Shown: piece by piece, positions 40,831 to 52,079 of the stretch
How the letters are laid out: each line of letters opens with the position of its first letter
Position numbering within the stretch: position 1 is the first letter of the stretch
Source: Aphrocallistes beatrix
Taxonomy: Eukaryota > Porifera > Hexactinellida > Sceptrulophora > Aphrocallistidae
Assembly (NCBI GenBank): GCA_963281255.1
Contig: OY725491.1
Span: 1,240,001-1,304,000, forward strand
Direction: 5' to 3'
DNA: 64,000 bases
The notes under the pieces: model-generated
The model's input: only the letters and a program-made list of their open reading frames with translations
What the model was told of the DNA's origin: nothing
Database searches by the model: none
Program-made: the position numbers and the translations under genes

Positions 40831-41374
40831 TTTAATAGTTTTGCCAATCAAAGGGTATCTATAGATTGGTCAAATGTTTCAAATCCCATCGACTCATTCA
40901 ACGATATTGAATTCATAATAATTATCATCATATTACTGAGTTCTAATTGCGATAAAATTGTTCTAATTGCGATAAAATTGGATCGTATTGTTCTTAGCAA
41001 TAATTAATATTACATTTATTTTCACATCTTTCCCTTTGTAAGGATGTAAAATAATATTTTCTTAATATAATTGTGAGTTAAGTCACCTTCGATGTGACTT
41101 AAAAATATATTAATTTAAGTTAAAAACTAAGTAATAAACTAAGTAAATACTAAGTAAAAACTAAGTATTCATCAAAACTAAGTAAAAACTAAGTATTTAC
41201 TTAGTTTTGTTCTGTGAATACCAACTTAGTTTTTACTTAGTTTTAAACAAAAAACTAAGTAAATACTAAGTATACCAAATAAAACTAAGTAAATACTTAG
41301 TTTTTACTCAGTTTAAGTTAAGTTTAAGTTTAAGTCGATCTGAGAATAAGGCCCCTGGTCTTGAGCTATAAAAT

Positions 41375-41401
41375 ATCTAATTTTCCTCAAATATTCAATG
41401 G
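41375..41401 (-). pseudogene. NRF1-like mini-gene fragment
   Basis: From about 41425 to 41360 on the minus strand: GATTTGAAACGAAATCAAAG followed by a frame resembling TIEYLRKIRYF, cut by the right end of the inverted-repeat element. It has lost its ATG (ATGATAACC instead of ATGACAACC). Confidence 0.5.
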
Positions 41402-41637
41402 TTATCATCTTTGATTTCGTTTCAAATCACTTGTATACCGTGTGGTCCATGAGTAGTGACTTAACTTCCTTTTTCATCAACTCTGTTCTGCTGGTGTTAG
41501 ATTCATATGAGCTATGCTTTCTTTTACCTGAGACTTGGGAAATTTTATTTGTTCTAACTAGAATATTAGTCGCATACAATGGAAAGGTACCGAAGGGAAC
41601 AAATATCAAGGATCATTTCCTAGTACTATGGAAATAG

Positions 41638-41940
41638 AAAGTGTATCATCAAAACTCAACGCGCTTACAAAAGAAATTATGGTAGTAAATCTGCTCCTGC
41701 TGCCAGAACGATCAAGAAAATGGTTCAGAACTTGAAGCATTTAACTGTTGCAGATAAGACCAGAATTGGAGCTCCAAAGAGTGTGAATAAGCAAAATATG
41801 CGAATATATGGTACCGAACAGCCCAGTACATATACACACAAGCCTCTCAGCACTGAAAAAGTCACAGTGTGGTGTGCAGTGACCTCCAGGAAGGTCATTA
41901 CTTAGCCCCTTATTTTTGATGATACAGTTAACTCAGAAGA
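41638..41940 (+). pseudogene. Tc1/mariner-superfamily transposase remnant with internal deletion
   Basis: Reads IIKTQRAYKRNYGSKSAPAA, RTIKKMVQNLKH, ADKTRIGAPKS (N-terminal helix-turn-helix region), then jumps directly to VNKQNMRIYGTEQPSTYTHK, PLSTEKVTVWCAVTSRKVIT, DDTVNSEERLP, which belongs well inside such transposases. About a hundred or more residues are missing between GAPKS and VNKQN. No terminal repeats were paired. Confidence 0.75.
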
Positions 41941-42646
41941 GCGTTTACCTTCCAGCATTTAGAATTGGGGAAATCAATGAATTGATCTTTTGAATTTTCG
42001 TCTCAGGAAAATTCGTATCCGGAAATTTGGTCTCTTGGAAATTTCGTATCCGAATTTTCGTATCAAAATGTTTCTTTATTAGTAATTAAAAATGATATTC
42101 TTCACGGTCATCTTATATTTCTTAAGATAACAATCATATGAATGGCAGAACTTTCGTCCCCTGAAATACCACTTTCGCACCAACTGATTTCTCAATCGTA
42201 AATTCGTAATGCCCCATTTTCACCCTTTTTTTCAAACATAATCCACTCCAAAAGCCACACTTTCCGTTCCTTACATATTAGTGCCCATTTATTTTAGTCT
42301 CTAATGATACAAAAATGCCGGGGACGAAAATTCCGGATACGAAATTTCCTGAGATGAAAGTTCCGTTTACCACTTTACCCTCGCCTGGCTACGTCTCAAA
42401 AGTATAAATAGAGAAAACCCCACTTTCATTTTCACTTTCAGTTCACTTTCAATGTACTTTCATTTTCACTTTCAACATTCCTAGCCAACCGCGGGTTAAT
42501 ATAACTATGAACTTACTCCACATACCTAAATTATTACATTCATGCTACTTGAATGTTACTTGTTTTATAATCTGATTGGAATCAATATTATTTTTCCTTT
42601 TATGTTGGTTTATAATGGAATTACAGAGGAAAATTGCATAATTCAT
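41941..42646. other. intergenic; repeat pieces
   Basis: No gene. 41990-42400 has short repeats around TTTCGTATC and GGATACGAAATTTCC. 42400-42480 is the TTTCACTTTCA-type stretch. 42510-42640 matches sequence downstream of the lectin genes (ACTTACTCCACATACC, TGGAATCAATATTATTTTTC). Confidence 0.5.
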
Positions 42647-42660
42647 TTATTGTTTCCTTC

Positions 42661-42838
42661 AGGAGATAACGGCTAATATCATTCGACCCCTTAATGATAC
42701 CATGGATCTTTCTCAAATGAATATATCAATGAGTGAAATTTCATTTTCTACTGCAGACTTAAGGAATCGCTCTGAGGATGACAGAGATGACAGGGATCCA
42801 GCTCCCAGTCAACCCTCAATTCCTATTAGAACAGCAGT
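42661..42838 (+). CDS. possible orphan exon, acidic, unknown
   Basis: Bounded by an acceptor-like TGTTTCCTTCAG and donor AACAG|GTACTG. Frame: EITANIIRPLNDTMDLSQMN, ISMSEISFSTADLRNRSEDD, RDDRDPAPSQPSIPIRTAVS. Ser/Asp-rich, no known domain. The first 28 bases (42647-42674) equal 17268-17295 at the start of the Helitron homology, so the exon may be a fragment carried by a transposon. Confidence 0.3.
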
Positions 42839-43045
42839 ATCTCTAACAGGTACTGTCAATCGCTTCTCACTGAACATGAGGACTCAGTTAGTAAAATTGT
42901 TTCTAATTGGATTTCAATTTCTAATTAGTTTGTAACGAAATAATTGGGATATTTCACTCTCGAATTAATTTAATAAACACAGAAATACACACAAATTACA
43001 AATAAAAAAAACAAAGGGTTTGGGTGGGTTTGGAGTAAAGAGGGG

Positions 43046-43195
43046 CTACGAGGTGGACGAGGAGGAGAGGTTGGGATGTCTGGCGGAGGGGCTGGCATCC
43101 TGCTCGCAGCAATAGGAGGAGGAGGAGGAGGAGCTGGAATGAGAAGGAGCGATAATATGTATCGATTTCTCCCTCAATGTTTCAACGGTTGTCAT
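43046..43195 (-). pseudogene. NRF1-like mini-gene copy 6 (core deleted)
   Basis: MTTVETLREKSIHIIAPSHS then serine-rich SSSSSYCCEQDASPSARHPN (the proline tail read in a shifted frame) and stop at 43046. The WWP core is deleted. The promoter block upstream (43195-43340) has lost the TATAAATA (AGCTATAAACG). Confidence 0.65.
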
Positions 43196-43339
43196 TTTTT
43201 ATCTGGTTTCAAATCGTTTATAGCTCTCTGTACAAATGCCTATCCAGTCAAATGTTAAGGAAGTTTTTTAATCACCCATAACAAGATAAGAACGAATTAT
43301 CTTAAATTGACTGTTTTAACTTTTCTCATCGTTAGCTTT

Positions 43340-43465
43340 CCTCTAACCATCTTCGCTGGGTCTTGGAGCTGGAATAGTTGCAGATTTATAGCAAATTTCT
43401 AATTCCTCTTTTCTCATGTTAGCTGGATCCCGAAATGCTTTTTGTTCTGGCCACCAGCCTGTCAC
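43340..43465 (-). pseudogene. NRF1-like mini-gene copy 7 (fragment, tandem with copy 6)
   Basis: Minus strand from about 43459: RWWPEQKAFRDPANMRKEEL, EICYKSATIPAP, then the alternative tail region. The N-terminal part is missing. Head-to-tail with copy 6, as copies 1 and 2 are. Confidence 0.6.
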
Positions 43466-43677
43466 ATATCAAATAATACATACCTCGATTGTTGTTAACT
43501 TTAACACGACTGAAGTTGTTTAAGTCTTTCAAATATAATAATATTCGGAAATATGAACATTCTATGTGGTTTCAAATTGCCATTATATTCAGTTCAGTTA
43601 GTTTAATGCGTTGAAGGGATATCAAATTGGCGCAAATATGCGAATTTGACTTGTATAATATGAAATAAATATGCTCT

Positions 43678-46030
43678 ATGTTTCCCGCCTATTTGGGATC
43701 TCCTGGCTTCTATTACATATTTTTTCAAATTATGTTCAATGAGTTCAGGTTACAAACAAAGTTGATTGGTTATTTTGTATCTACAATCCAATCGGTTTCC
43801 TTTTCTACTTTATCAACACGATGTTTCTCAAGATCAAAATGTGATCTCAGGATAAACAACAACTGCTATGTTCATATCGATAAGTCCGTGAAATGGGGAA
43901 AAGCAGAATCTTGCTGTGTAGAGTGGGGAGGTCATCTGGCTAGCATACACTCAGAAGGAGAGAACGAACTCCTAAACTCGATTCGTAACAAAGATAGAAT
44001 TACTTGGATTGGACTGAATGACAAAGCTAAGGAAGGAACCTTTGTGTGGACAGATGGGACTAGCTATAATTATAACAAATTTTCTGCAGGAGAACCAAAT
44101 AATGGTTGGGGAGTAGAAGATTACATACATTTTTGGCCCAAATCAAAAAGAACAGAAACGATTTGGAATGATGCTCAATGGCCACACTCATATTGGGGTT
44201 CTCTAAAGACATCTTACATCTGTCAACAGGGTGAGTTTAACTTGATTAATACATTATAGAGTACTTCTTATATATATTTAGTATTGTCGCAAAGCTATAA
44301 TACTAACTGTACAGGATGGGAGCTATTGAAGTGAATGCTAATCCAAAGCTCTTACCCTATTATATGATCCGACAACAAATAATTGGGAAAAATAATCCAC
44401 TAACAGATGGGATGGGGTATGTTTCCAAATTGATAGATGATGAAGCATCATCTTATAATATTATATATTGTGTGATTGTCACTTCGACAAAGTATTCAAT
44501 ACAGCATTTTGATAATATAGGAATTACACTAAAAAGCTGAAAAAGTGTCATTGATTTATTTAAGTTAATTAGTACAACTATTTAAATAGTAAACACAATC
44601 TTATTCAATCACACATTAGATCATAATTATGTTAGTTATCTGTCAAGTTTTATTAAAGTATTAATTTAATCAATTTATTATAAAATTTCCGAACACTGTA
44701 CGTACTTAACCCTAGTTTAGTATATTACAAAATACAGTTCTATGTAGATTTAATAGTATTCATACAATATTATAGGTATAAGTATGTGTCCCAATCTTCC
44801 AAAGTCCAGATGCGATCTTGTTCAAAACGGTAAATGCTACATATTCGGTGAGAAAAACGTGAATTGGCACTCCGCAGAGACCTGTTGTAGAGAGTGGGGA
44901 GGTCATCTAGCAAGCATACACTCTGATCTAGAAAATTACGCAGTGAATTCCATTCGGAATAAGACTCATTGGACTTGGATAGGACTGAATGACAATGCTA
45001 AAGAAGGGACGTTTGAGTGGACTGATGGAACAGCACTTGACTACAAAAACTTTCGTCGTGGGGAGCCAGACAATCTTGGGGGACCAGAAAATTGCGTTGA
45101 TTTATTCCCTGGAGGACGATTAGACTGGAATGATAATGCTTGCAGTTTTGTAGCTAAATCATTTGTCTGCAATAAAGGTATGATAAACACTAGTACATCT
45201 GCTATGAGAGTTCAGTAAATAGTCTTATGGATTCATAACAGGAAAAATGTTATTTAGTCAGAATTGATAGCATTTTTGAATTCTCTGGTGTTTTGCTTAC
45301 GTTTTATTTCTATGTAGTATACGAATAATAAAAATACAAATTGAAATTGATGCAAAATAAATTAATTTCCTGAATATAAATCCAAAATGACTCTTTATTG
45401 AAAGTCTCGTAGTAAAAAAGAAAGAGACTTACCTTGAGATTTCATCCTAGATTACACCTGTCCAGCTAATTGCAAGAAATAACGTAGTGTGGTGGAGATT
45501 GAAGTGGTAGGATCGTAAAGAAACAATTCCAATTCAATATGAACAGAAAATGAATTATAATTAATGATATATATATATATATATATAATTATTGCATATG
45601 TCTATACTACATATATGTAAATATTTTAGTTAATTTGATTATTTTTTATTCTCTAAATGTTGTATTTTGATTTGTGACATTATTAAATAATATATTTGTA
45701 CTCATAATTAAATGATATTGGTCTATAATAGGATGAAAGTACAATTTCGATAATCTGATTATTTCTGGGAAAGGAAACAATTTGGGTTACAAAGGAATCT
45801 CCAAAAAATTTATACGGACAATTTCAGATACTAAATTTCATAATCAGACAATTAGATTTCGTAGAAATGTGAGATTAAACACTACGCTCTCTATGTCACA
45901 AGAGCATATTTATGTAGGAAAACATTTATACTTGAAGATAATAGTAACCAGCGAAAAGTACTCAAATCATATTAAAAATATCGGATTAGAATGCTCTATC
46001 AATCGTGACATTCATATAGAAGATTTTTAA
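43678..46030 (+). CDS. C-type lectin gene with two CTLDs and a tail exon (5' end incomplete)
   Basis: Exon with CTLD1 to 44230 (CFSRSKCDLRINNNCYVHID, AESCCVEWGGHLASIHSEGE, TWIGLNDKAKEGTFVWTDGT, GEPNN, IWNDAQWP). CTLD2 exon 44776-45177 (CPNLPKSRCDLVQNGKCYIF, CCREWGGHLASIHS, GEPDN, DWNDNAC). Tail exon 45828-46030 (DTKFHNQTIRFRRNVRLNTT, IIVTSEKYSNHIKNIGLECS). All junctions are phase 1. Sugar motifs are EPN and EPD. CTLD1 lacks both cysteines of the inner disulphide (DYIHF, AQWP). No signal-peptide exon is visible upstream, where NRF1-like repeats abut; the ATG at 43678 gives a long odd leader. Alternatively CTLD2 ends by read-through at 45216-45218. Confidence 0.75.
44316..44540 (+). pseudogene. 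relic lectin tail exon inside the first intron
   Basis: 74-codon frame ending VIVTSTKYSIQHFDNIGITL, similar to IIVTSEKYSNHIKNIGLECS of the tail exon at 45828. It follows an acceptor ACAG. Splicing CTLD1 to it in phase 1 would stop after a few codons. It suggests each CTLD once had its own tail. Confidence 0.5.
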
Positions 46031-46116
46031 CGTCTAATTGTACACTAATAAGTTTAATATATTTCGTAATGTCGCTAAGTGACAGTGTTATCAAGTATAC
46101 TTAGGGACATTAGAAG

Positions 46117-46320
46117 CAGGGTTTCATCCAGCTTTCCAAAGTCATACGCCTAAATGGGCGCCACCATTTTTCTACACGCCTAGACTCTGCATTTTTATAT
46201 ATGTTTATGCCACACGCCTAAGTAGGCGTATGCCGCGCGCCTAAATCATACGCCTAATTATGATCCATGGGACCAAATACGCGCCTCTAGGCGCGTCCAG
46301 TACGCCTGGATGAAAGCTTG
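46117..46320 (-). mobile_element. hAT MITE (CAGGSTTTCATCC family), copy 2
   Basis: 204 bp, inverted relative of 13965-14159, with the perfect 8-bp duplication ATTAGAAG (46109-46116, 46321-46328). Confidence 0.97.
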
Positions 46321-46519
46321 ATTAGAAGTATAAATACTATTACCTTTTGATTAAAAGAATAGAAATGGATTGAAAGGTGATAAACTAAATTGCTCTCATT
46401 TCACTTGTGATTGGGATAACACGATGGCTTTAGTCACAACTAAAAGGAAAACATCTGTCATTTATGAAAAATAATGGAATATGCATTTGGATTAAGAATT
46501 AATTTATTTCAATACGTGC
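46321..46519. other. short intergenic stretch
   Basis: Nothing recognised apart from the MITE duplication at its left edge. Confidence 0.4.
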
Positions 46520-46750
46520 TCAATATTGGATCCTTTTTTCTATAACGTCTATAACGTGATTTAAGCGTAGGCCGAAGTTCTGTATTACTTTTCTGCAACT
46601 AGCTCGTGTTATTTTTGAGATAAAGCTCTCAATCTCTGTTTTCAATTGCATACAATAAGGTTTGAGGATTGTATTTGTAAACATTGTTCCTACATTAACA
46701 AAGAGGAAAATATCAAACGGGTTCAGATCAGGTGAATTCGCTGGGTTCAT
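46520..46750 (-). pseudogene. mariner-like transposase C-terminal remnant
   Basis: MNPANSPDLNPFDIFLFVNV contains the SPDLNP-x-D motif that carries the third catalytic Asp in mariner-type transposases. It continues TEIESFISKITRASCRKVIQ and ends NHVIDVIEKRIQY. The upstream catalytic part is absent. Distinct from the mariner at 52531. Confidence 0.55.
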
Positions 46751-47051
46751 ACATAGGACTGATTTCTATGGTAGAATTCCACCATCTTGATCTTCCTTTT
46801 ATTGTCATCTAACTCGTCCATTTTACTATTACACGAATGACATTAAGTGCAAAGCAAAATCATAAAAGGAAGTGATGGTTAGTCAAATACCTTCCGAGTA
46901 ATATCAATATATTTTGGTGATAGAATCAATGAAACATCCTGTACAATATAATCTTAACATTCTTAACAGTCCAGTATGTAAATCATTTTAGTAAATTGGA
47001 TATGAATAATCTCAATGGCTCTTTAAGCTATTGAGATGATTCATGATAACA
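46751..47051. other. no gene; lectin-locus flank begins
   Basis: From about 46965 the sequence (CAGTCCAGTATGTAAATCATTTTAG-like, with an uninterrupted site for the element 48387) matches lectin upstream flanks. Confidence 0.5.
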
Positions 47052-47341
47052 ACTTTAAAATTAGTTCGTATACTGATTCAGTTAGCATGAGGTAGAATGA
47101 TAGAATATGAGTAATACAACATTGCAATAGAGTATTAATAAAGATGAATCATATTACAGTACAGACTACTGTGCTGCATATCTAGGTAATATATTTAATT
47201 ATTCATCTTCACAAAACTGAATGTGAAAAATAAAAAGATGAATCAGTATAATCTACTGTGTTAAATGAAGTTAAGAGATGAGATTACTTAACTGCTGGGA
47301 ATGCCACATGTATGGGCATAGACTCTGGTAGAGTTGGTAGG

Positions 47342-47676
47342 CAGTGGCAGCTCCAGAGATTTAATTTACGGGGGCCAACTTGAATTCGACTATCCTAGAA
47401 TTAGAAGAGTTAGTGCAGGAGCTTTGCCAGTATTTTGGATTGAGGGATCCTGAGTGAGCAAATAAGGCGTCTGGGGACTTGCTCTACAGAAAATGTTCAA
47501 ATCTTAGACGCTGAAATATCGATATACAGTTATTGTAACCATCTATGGAGCAATATTCCAATTTATCTTACTTTTCATTTATTTTATGCACAAAAATCAA
47601 GACAAAGAGTAGAAAGCAACTTTACAACTTTATTCCGGGGGCTATAGACCCCTGCCCTCCCGTGGAGCCGCTACTG
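47342..47676. mobile_element. hAT-type MITE, 5-bp duplication GTAGG (copy 1)
   Basis: Ends CAGTGGCAGCTCCA and inverted CAGTAGCGGCTCCA, with GGGGGC runs just inside, flanked by GTAGG (47337-47341, 47677-47681). The same insertion is at 55213-55546, so it predates the duplication. Confidence 0.9.
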
Positions 47677-48386
47677 GTAGGCAGTGGCTCTGCCAATATG
47701 ATAGTTGCTAAGTAGGGAATAATTGCAACTGGAATTATTTGTTTAATCTGATCATGAACTGCTTCCGTGATGACATTTGTTTTAGAAAAGATGAATTTAA
47801 AATGTAGCGTTACTATACTTTTAATAAATACGCATTTGGAAAAAGTAGTACAGCAAAATTGTAGTTTTGCCATACCCGTAATACAAATTCTGAGAAAAAA
47901 AAGTAGTAAAGAAGGTAAATGCTGTACCAATCATATCGCTTCTGCTGCCTCTGATTTATGGTATGGACAATGCACCACGTCCGTCCACATGAATGTATGG
48001 ATGCAGGAGTGTGGGAGTGTTAATGCTGTCCAATATTATTCGGTATGAGGTAAGCCCTGGAAATTTGAACATTTTAAATAGATCTCCGGAAAATATGATT
48101 AAAGACTTATTCTCACCTGAAAGATTATCTGACTAATACGTATATAATCAGCTATTTCACTTCAAAAAGTATATTGTCTGCTATCCTCTAGCAAATGCCT
48201 GCATTGTATACGTTATTTCTGAACAAAATTACACACATTTTCTTTCGATCGCCCCGCTCTCTCTCATTCCTTCCCGATTCAACTCATAATTTTATTTGGG
48301 AAATGTACCAATCTAAGTATTTTAGGTATATTGAATCATGCATTCGGAGATATGAATTGCAATACGTACCAACAGTCCAGTATGTA
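47677..48386. other. flank of the lectin block, no gene recognised
   Basis: Short frames on both strands around 47767-48048 are conserved in the duplicate only because the duplication is recent. No domain seen. Confidence 0.4.
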
Positions 48387-49117
48387 CTCTCGGGGTCCGA
48401 ATAAACGGGCCCCCCCGCTTATTAATTTTTGAAAAAATTTCCACCCCCCCGTGCATATTCCAACCCCCTCGTTTATTAAATTTTATACTAATTGAAACTT
48501 GAATTTTTACCAAACCATAGTTTCTGACTTGATGTTCTGAATCAGTTAGAATTCTCTACTATAATATTGTACTTTATTCTAATTACTAAGTACGTAGGCG
48601 TAAATATATACCGTATTTCCCTGAATAAGCGCCGGGGGCTTGAATAAGCGCCGGTTTGAATAAGCGCCGGGTCTAAAGGGTGAGCGAAATAAATAAGCGC
48701 CGGGGCTTGAATAAGCTCCGGGGCTCGAATAAGCGTCGGATGCCGGGGCATTTTAGTTCTCTGAACATCATATCAAACTAGTATTCTCAGTAGTGGCATA
48801 GATACAAGTGCTTTTTGAAACATTACATTATGCTTTTTTAATAGAACTAACATTCTCAGTTGTGGCAAAAATAAAAGTGCCAGTCAATGTAGTAAACAAA
48901 AAAAAAGAGCGCCGGGTCAAAATAGCGAATGAAAAAAATAAGCGCCGGGGCTTGAATAAGCGCCGGGGCTTGAATAAGCGCCGGGTCTAAAGGGTGCATG
49001 AAATAAATAAGCGCCCGGGCGCTTATTCGAAGCAATACGGTACTCGAATTTCTTTTAGTTGATTTTAATAATTAAATCCTATTAGCATGACCCCCCAGTT
49101 TATTCGGACCCCTAGAG
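48387..49117. mobile_element. TA-flanked element with nested MITE
   Basis: Ends CTCTCGGGGTCCGAATAAAC and inverted CTCTAGGGGTCCGAATAAAC between TA dinucleotides. The empty version of the site is at about 55982 (CAGTACGTAGATCATTTTAG) in the duplicate, proving insertion after duplication. Contains 48611-49040. Confidence 0.95.
48611..49040. mobile_element. nested MITE with GAATAAGCGCCGGGG repeats
   Basis: 430 bp; ends CCGTATTTCCCTGAATAAGC and inverted CCGTATTGCTTCGAATAAGC between TAs. The interior has many copies of AATAAGCGCCGGGGCTTG at both sides. A truncated relative starts at about 61192. Confidence 0.92.
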
Positions 49118-49462
49118 TAGATCATTTTAGTAAATTGAATATGAATAATCTCAATGGTTCTTTAAGCAATTGAGATTATTCAATGTTAACAACTTTAAAA
49201 TTAGTTCGTATCCTGATTTCAGCTAGCATGAGGTAGAATGATAGAATATGAGTAATGATACAATATTCTAATAGAGTATTAATAAAGATGAATCATATTA
49301 CAGTGCAGACTACAGTGCTGCATATCTAGGTAATATATCTAATTATTCATCTTCACAAAACTGGATGTGAAAAATAAAAAGATGAATCAGTATAATATGA
49401 TATGACTACTGTGTTAAATGGAGTAAAGAGATGAGATGACTTAACTGCTGAGAATGCTTTGC

Positions 49463-49470
49463 TATAAATA
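49463..49470 (+). promoter_or_regulatory. TATA box of lectin gene C
   Basis: TATAAATA 59 nt before the ATG at 49522. It is identical in position in the duplicate (56329-56336). Confidence 0.75.
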
Positions 49471-49521
49471 CATCCTAGGGGGAATTTAGTCTAACACTTT
49501 TTCTAGAAACAGAGCAAACCA

Positions 49522-50965
49522 ATGAAGATATTAATACAAGTAATTACAGTTGGACTCATTCTAGCAATAGCAGGTATGTGTGAATCTTATAAGCATATTA
49601 TATTAATATACGAAATGTTATTATTTATCATATTTAGTCTCATTCATCGATGCAAGATGTTTCTCAAGGCGACATTGTGACATCAAACTTGGGAGCAGAT
49701 GTTACGTCCATATAGACCAGCGTAAGAATTGGAATCAGGCAGAGTCTTGCTGTAGAGCATGGGGAGGTCATCTGGCTAGCATACACTCAGATCATGAGAA
49801 CTATCTCCTCAACCACATCCGTAACAAAGATAGGTTCACCTGGATAGGACTTAGTGATTCAGCTAGGAATGGAAAGTATGTGTGGACTGACGGGACTCAG
49901 TTTGATTATAACAAGTTTGCAAGAGGCCAGCCTGACAGTGCAGGTGGGGAGTCTTGTTTCCATTTCTTCAGTCGCTCAAGATCAGAGGGAGAATTGACTT
50001 GGAATGATTACCATTGCAGTAGGAATAATGCAGGATCTGTTAAGACATCATATATCTGTCAAAAGAGTGAGTTTTTATGCTTCAAATATTAAAATTATAA
50101 TCTATTTACAGGCTAAGCGCAATAAAGATAGAAAATGCCAGTCGATAGACTGATAGTTCGCTCCATTAAGTGACTCGGACGACACGAAATGTGAATATTC
50201 ATTCTAGAGCTTTCCATATGTGAAATTTACATCATAAAATATCACTTATTAATCATTGAGCTTTCGTTTGAATAATTTATTTGTACAATGTACCTTAATT
50301 ACGTTGTAAACAATTTTTATGCAATACCAATAATTGGACTTTTGTTGTTGCATCTATTTAGTTACACATTATATCATGATTATGTTGGCAATATGTTAAG
50401 CTCACTTATGTGTGAATTTAATCAATTAATTATATTTTTAAACACTATACGTAGTTATCCTAGTTAAACTACAATTACGTTGTAGATTTTAAAGCTACAT
50501 AGTTCTAGAATGAGTGATTTAATGCTTTCTCACATTAATATAGGTACATGTCCCAATCTTCCCAAGTCTAGATGCGATCTTGTTCTAAACGGTAAATGCT
50601 ACGTTTTCGGTGAGAAAAACGTAGATTGGCACTCCGCAGAGAACTGTTGTAAAGAGTGGGGAGGTCATCTAGCAAGCATACACTCTGATCTAGAAAATTA
50701 CGCAGTTAATTCCATAAGAAAAAGTCATTGGACTTGGATAGGACTGAATGACGATGTTAAAGAAGGAACCTATAAGTGGACAGATGGAACACCATATAAC
50801 TATAAAAACTTTCATCATAGGGAGCCAAACAATGGTGGCGGATCAGAAAATTGCATTCATTTTTATGGCATACCTGATAGAAAATGGAATGATATATCTT
50901 GTAGCCGTGAAGCAAAATCATTTGTTTGCAAAAAAGGTAAGATATTAACACGTAACTATATTTAA
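49522..50965 (+). CDS. secreted tandem C-type lectin, lectin C
   Basis: Exons 49522-49573, 49638-50066 and 50544-50965 join in phase 1 to 300 residues. Signal peptide MKILIQVITVGLILAIA. CTLD1: CFSRRHCDIKLGSRCYVHID, SCCRAWGGHLASIHSDHENY, FTWIGLSDSARNGKYVWTDG, GQPDSAGGESC, ELTWNDYHC. CTLD2: CPNLPKSRCDLVLNGKCYVF, NCCKEWGGHLASIHSDLENY, REPNNGGGSENC, KWNDISC. CTLD1 has QPD (galactose-type) and CTLD2 has EPN (mannose-type), both with WND, so two sugar specificities in one protein are predicted. The last exon may instead splice at 50936 (AAAG|GTAAGA), but no tail exon was found downstream. A role in recognition or immunity is inference. Confidence 0.88.
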
Positions 50966-52079
50966 TAAAGAAATAGATTTATCCTCGAAACTTTATTAGA
51001 TTACGCCCTTACCTGTCCAGAGCATTTCAGAAGACAACGTAGTGTGATGGAAACTGAAGTTGCAGGAGTGGGAGGAAACAGTACAATTTCAATATGAACG
51101 GAAGAATTATCTCATTGATAGTATATACTTATAATAAAATAACTATGGACTTACTCCACCTCCACATACCTATAGTATTACATGCATGCTACTAAATGTT
51201 AATTGGTTTTTGTGATCTGACTGGAATCAATTTTCTTTTTCCTATACTCTGAATGTTTTTTCTTTGATTTGCAATATTAATAAATCTATTTGCAGTCACA
51301 ATTTAATGTTATACGCGTATATATATTGGACTATAATGGGATTAAAGAGGAAAATTAAAGAATTCGGTACTCCCTGCGAAAGAAACAATACTGAGTTCGG
51401 AAAGAATCCCTAACTATATTCATAAAGTAATATAAATGCATATATTTAAATCAAGATAAAAAGTACAAGTAATATCCGAAATATGTAAGGATTGTAGATT
51501 ATGGAATATCCTTACAAATAGGCGCAGAAGGCTAGAGAAGTCCCCGAGAATTAGCATTCGACACGGTCCTTTGATTATACATAAAATGATACGAATTGTA
51601 AAACAACAGGTCTCATAGATGTTCAGATCATGCGGTAGATGTCTCTATTCCTCTCTATTAGCGGATTCTATCACGTGCAAAGTGTTTAGTTTACAAAATA
51701 ATTTATAGCAGGGAAAATGAAATACTAGGATCCAATAAAATAAAACATTCCATATATTCATGAAATTGGAGAAAATTGGAGAAAATTAATTTCAAGATTC
51801 TCAATATTTACTAGCATACACTCAGCTGCTGTAAACTATTTTCTAAACTCGGCCTATATCGCAGAGATTTACATGTGCGTGTTTTCATGAAAAATGGGTT
51901 TTTCTGATAATGTGTGATTGTAGTTGTAATTAATCACTTTGTTAAAAGGATTTTAGGCCATCCTTTATCATAAGCCTACATTGTAACCGTTATTTATGAG
52001 CAAAATTATACACATCATTTTTTCGCCCCCCCAGCTCTCTCTTTCTGAATTGAAAATGAGAACTATCATTCCATCCATG
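50966..52079. other. downstream flank of lectin C
   Basis: No gene. Sequence is duplicated at 57825-58945 and, as scattered fragments, near 22190 and 42510. 51380-51450 resembles the intron before the tail exon of 45828 but the exon itself is absent. Confidence 0.5.

Larger units (their letters stand above)
36981..41357. mobile_element. large inverted-repeat element with palindromic satellite
   Basis: 4.4 kb. Left end CAGGGGCCTTATTCACTAAA and inverted right end CAGGGGCCTTATTCTCAGAT, each continuing for about 180-250 bp of ACTTAG/CTAAGT repeats. Inside: an R1-tail fragment (37255-37330), a 1-kb foldback (37385-38465), tandem copies of a GATATTCGAAATCTA unit, the GGTGTGAAAATAT module and the satellite 38931-40830. 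No transposase. No clean duplication: both sides are NRF1-like sequence, in opposite orientations. Confidence 0.65.

Noticed and set aside
47622-48048. Frames conserved between the two lectin blocks (47622-47930 and 55492-55800)
   Set aside because: The similarity is fully explained by the recent duplication, and the frames run through a MITE end.
48808-48990. Basic reading frame ending in NKRRGL repeats
   Set aside because: It comes from tandem GAATAAGCGCCGGGGCTT units of a MITE and is not a gene.
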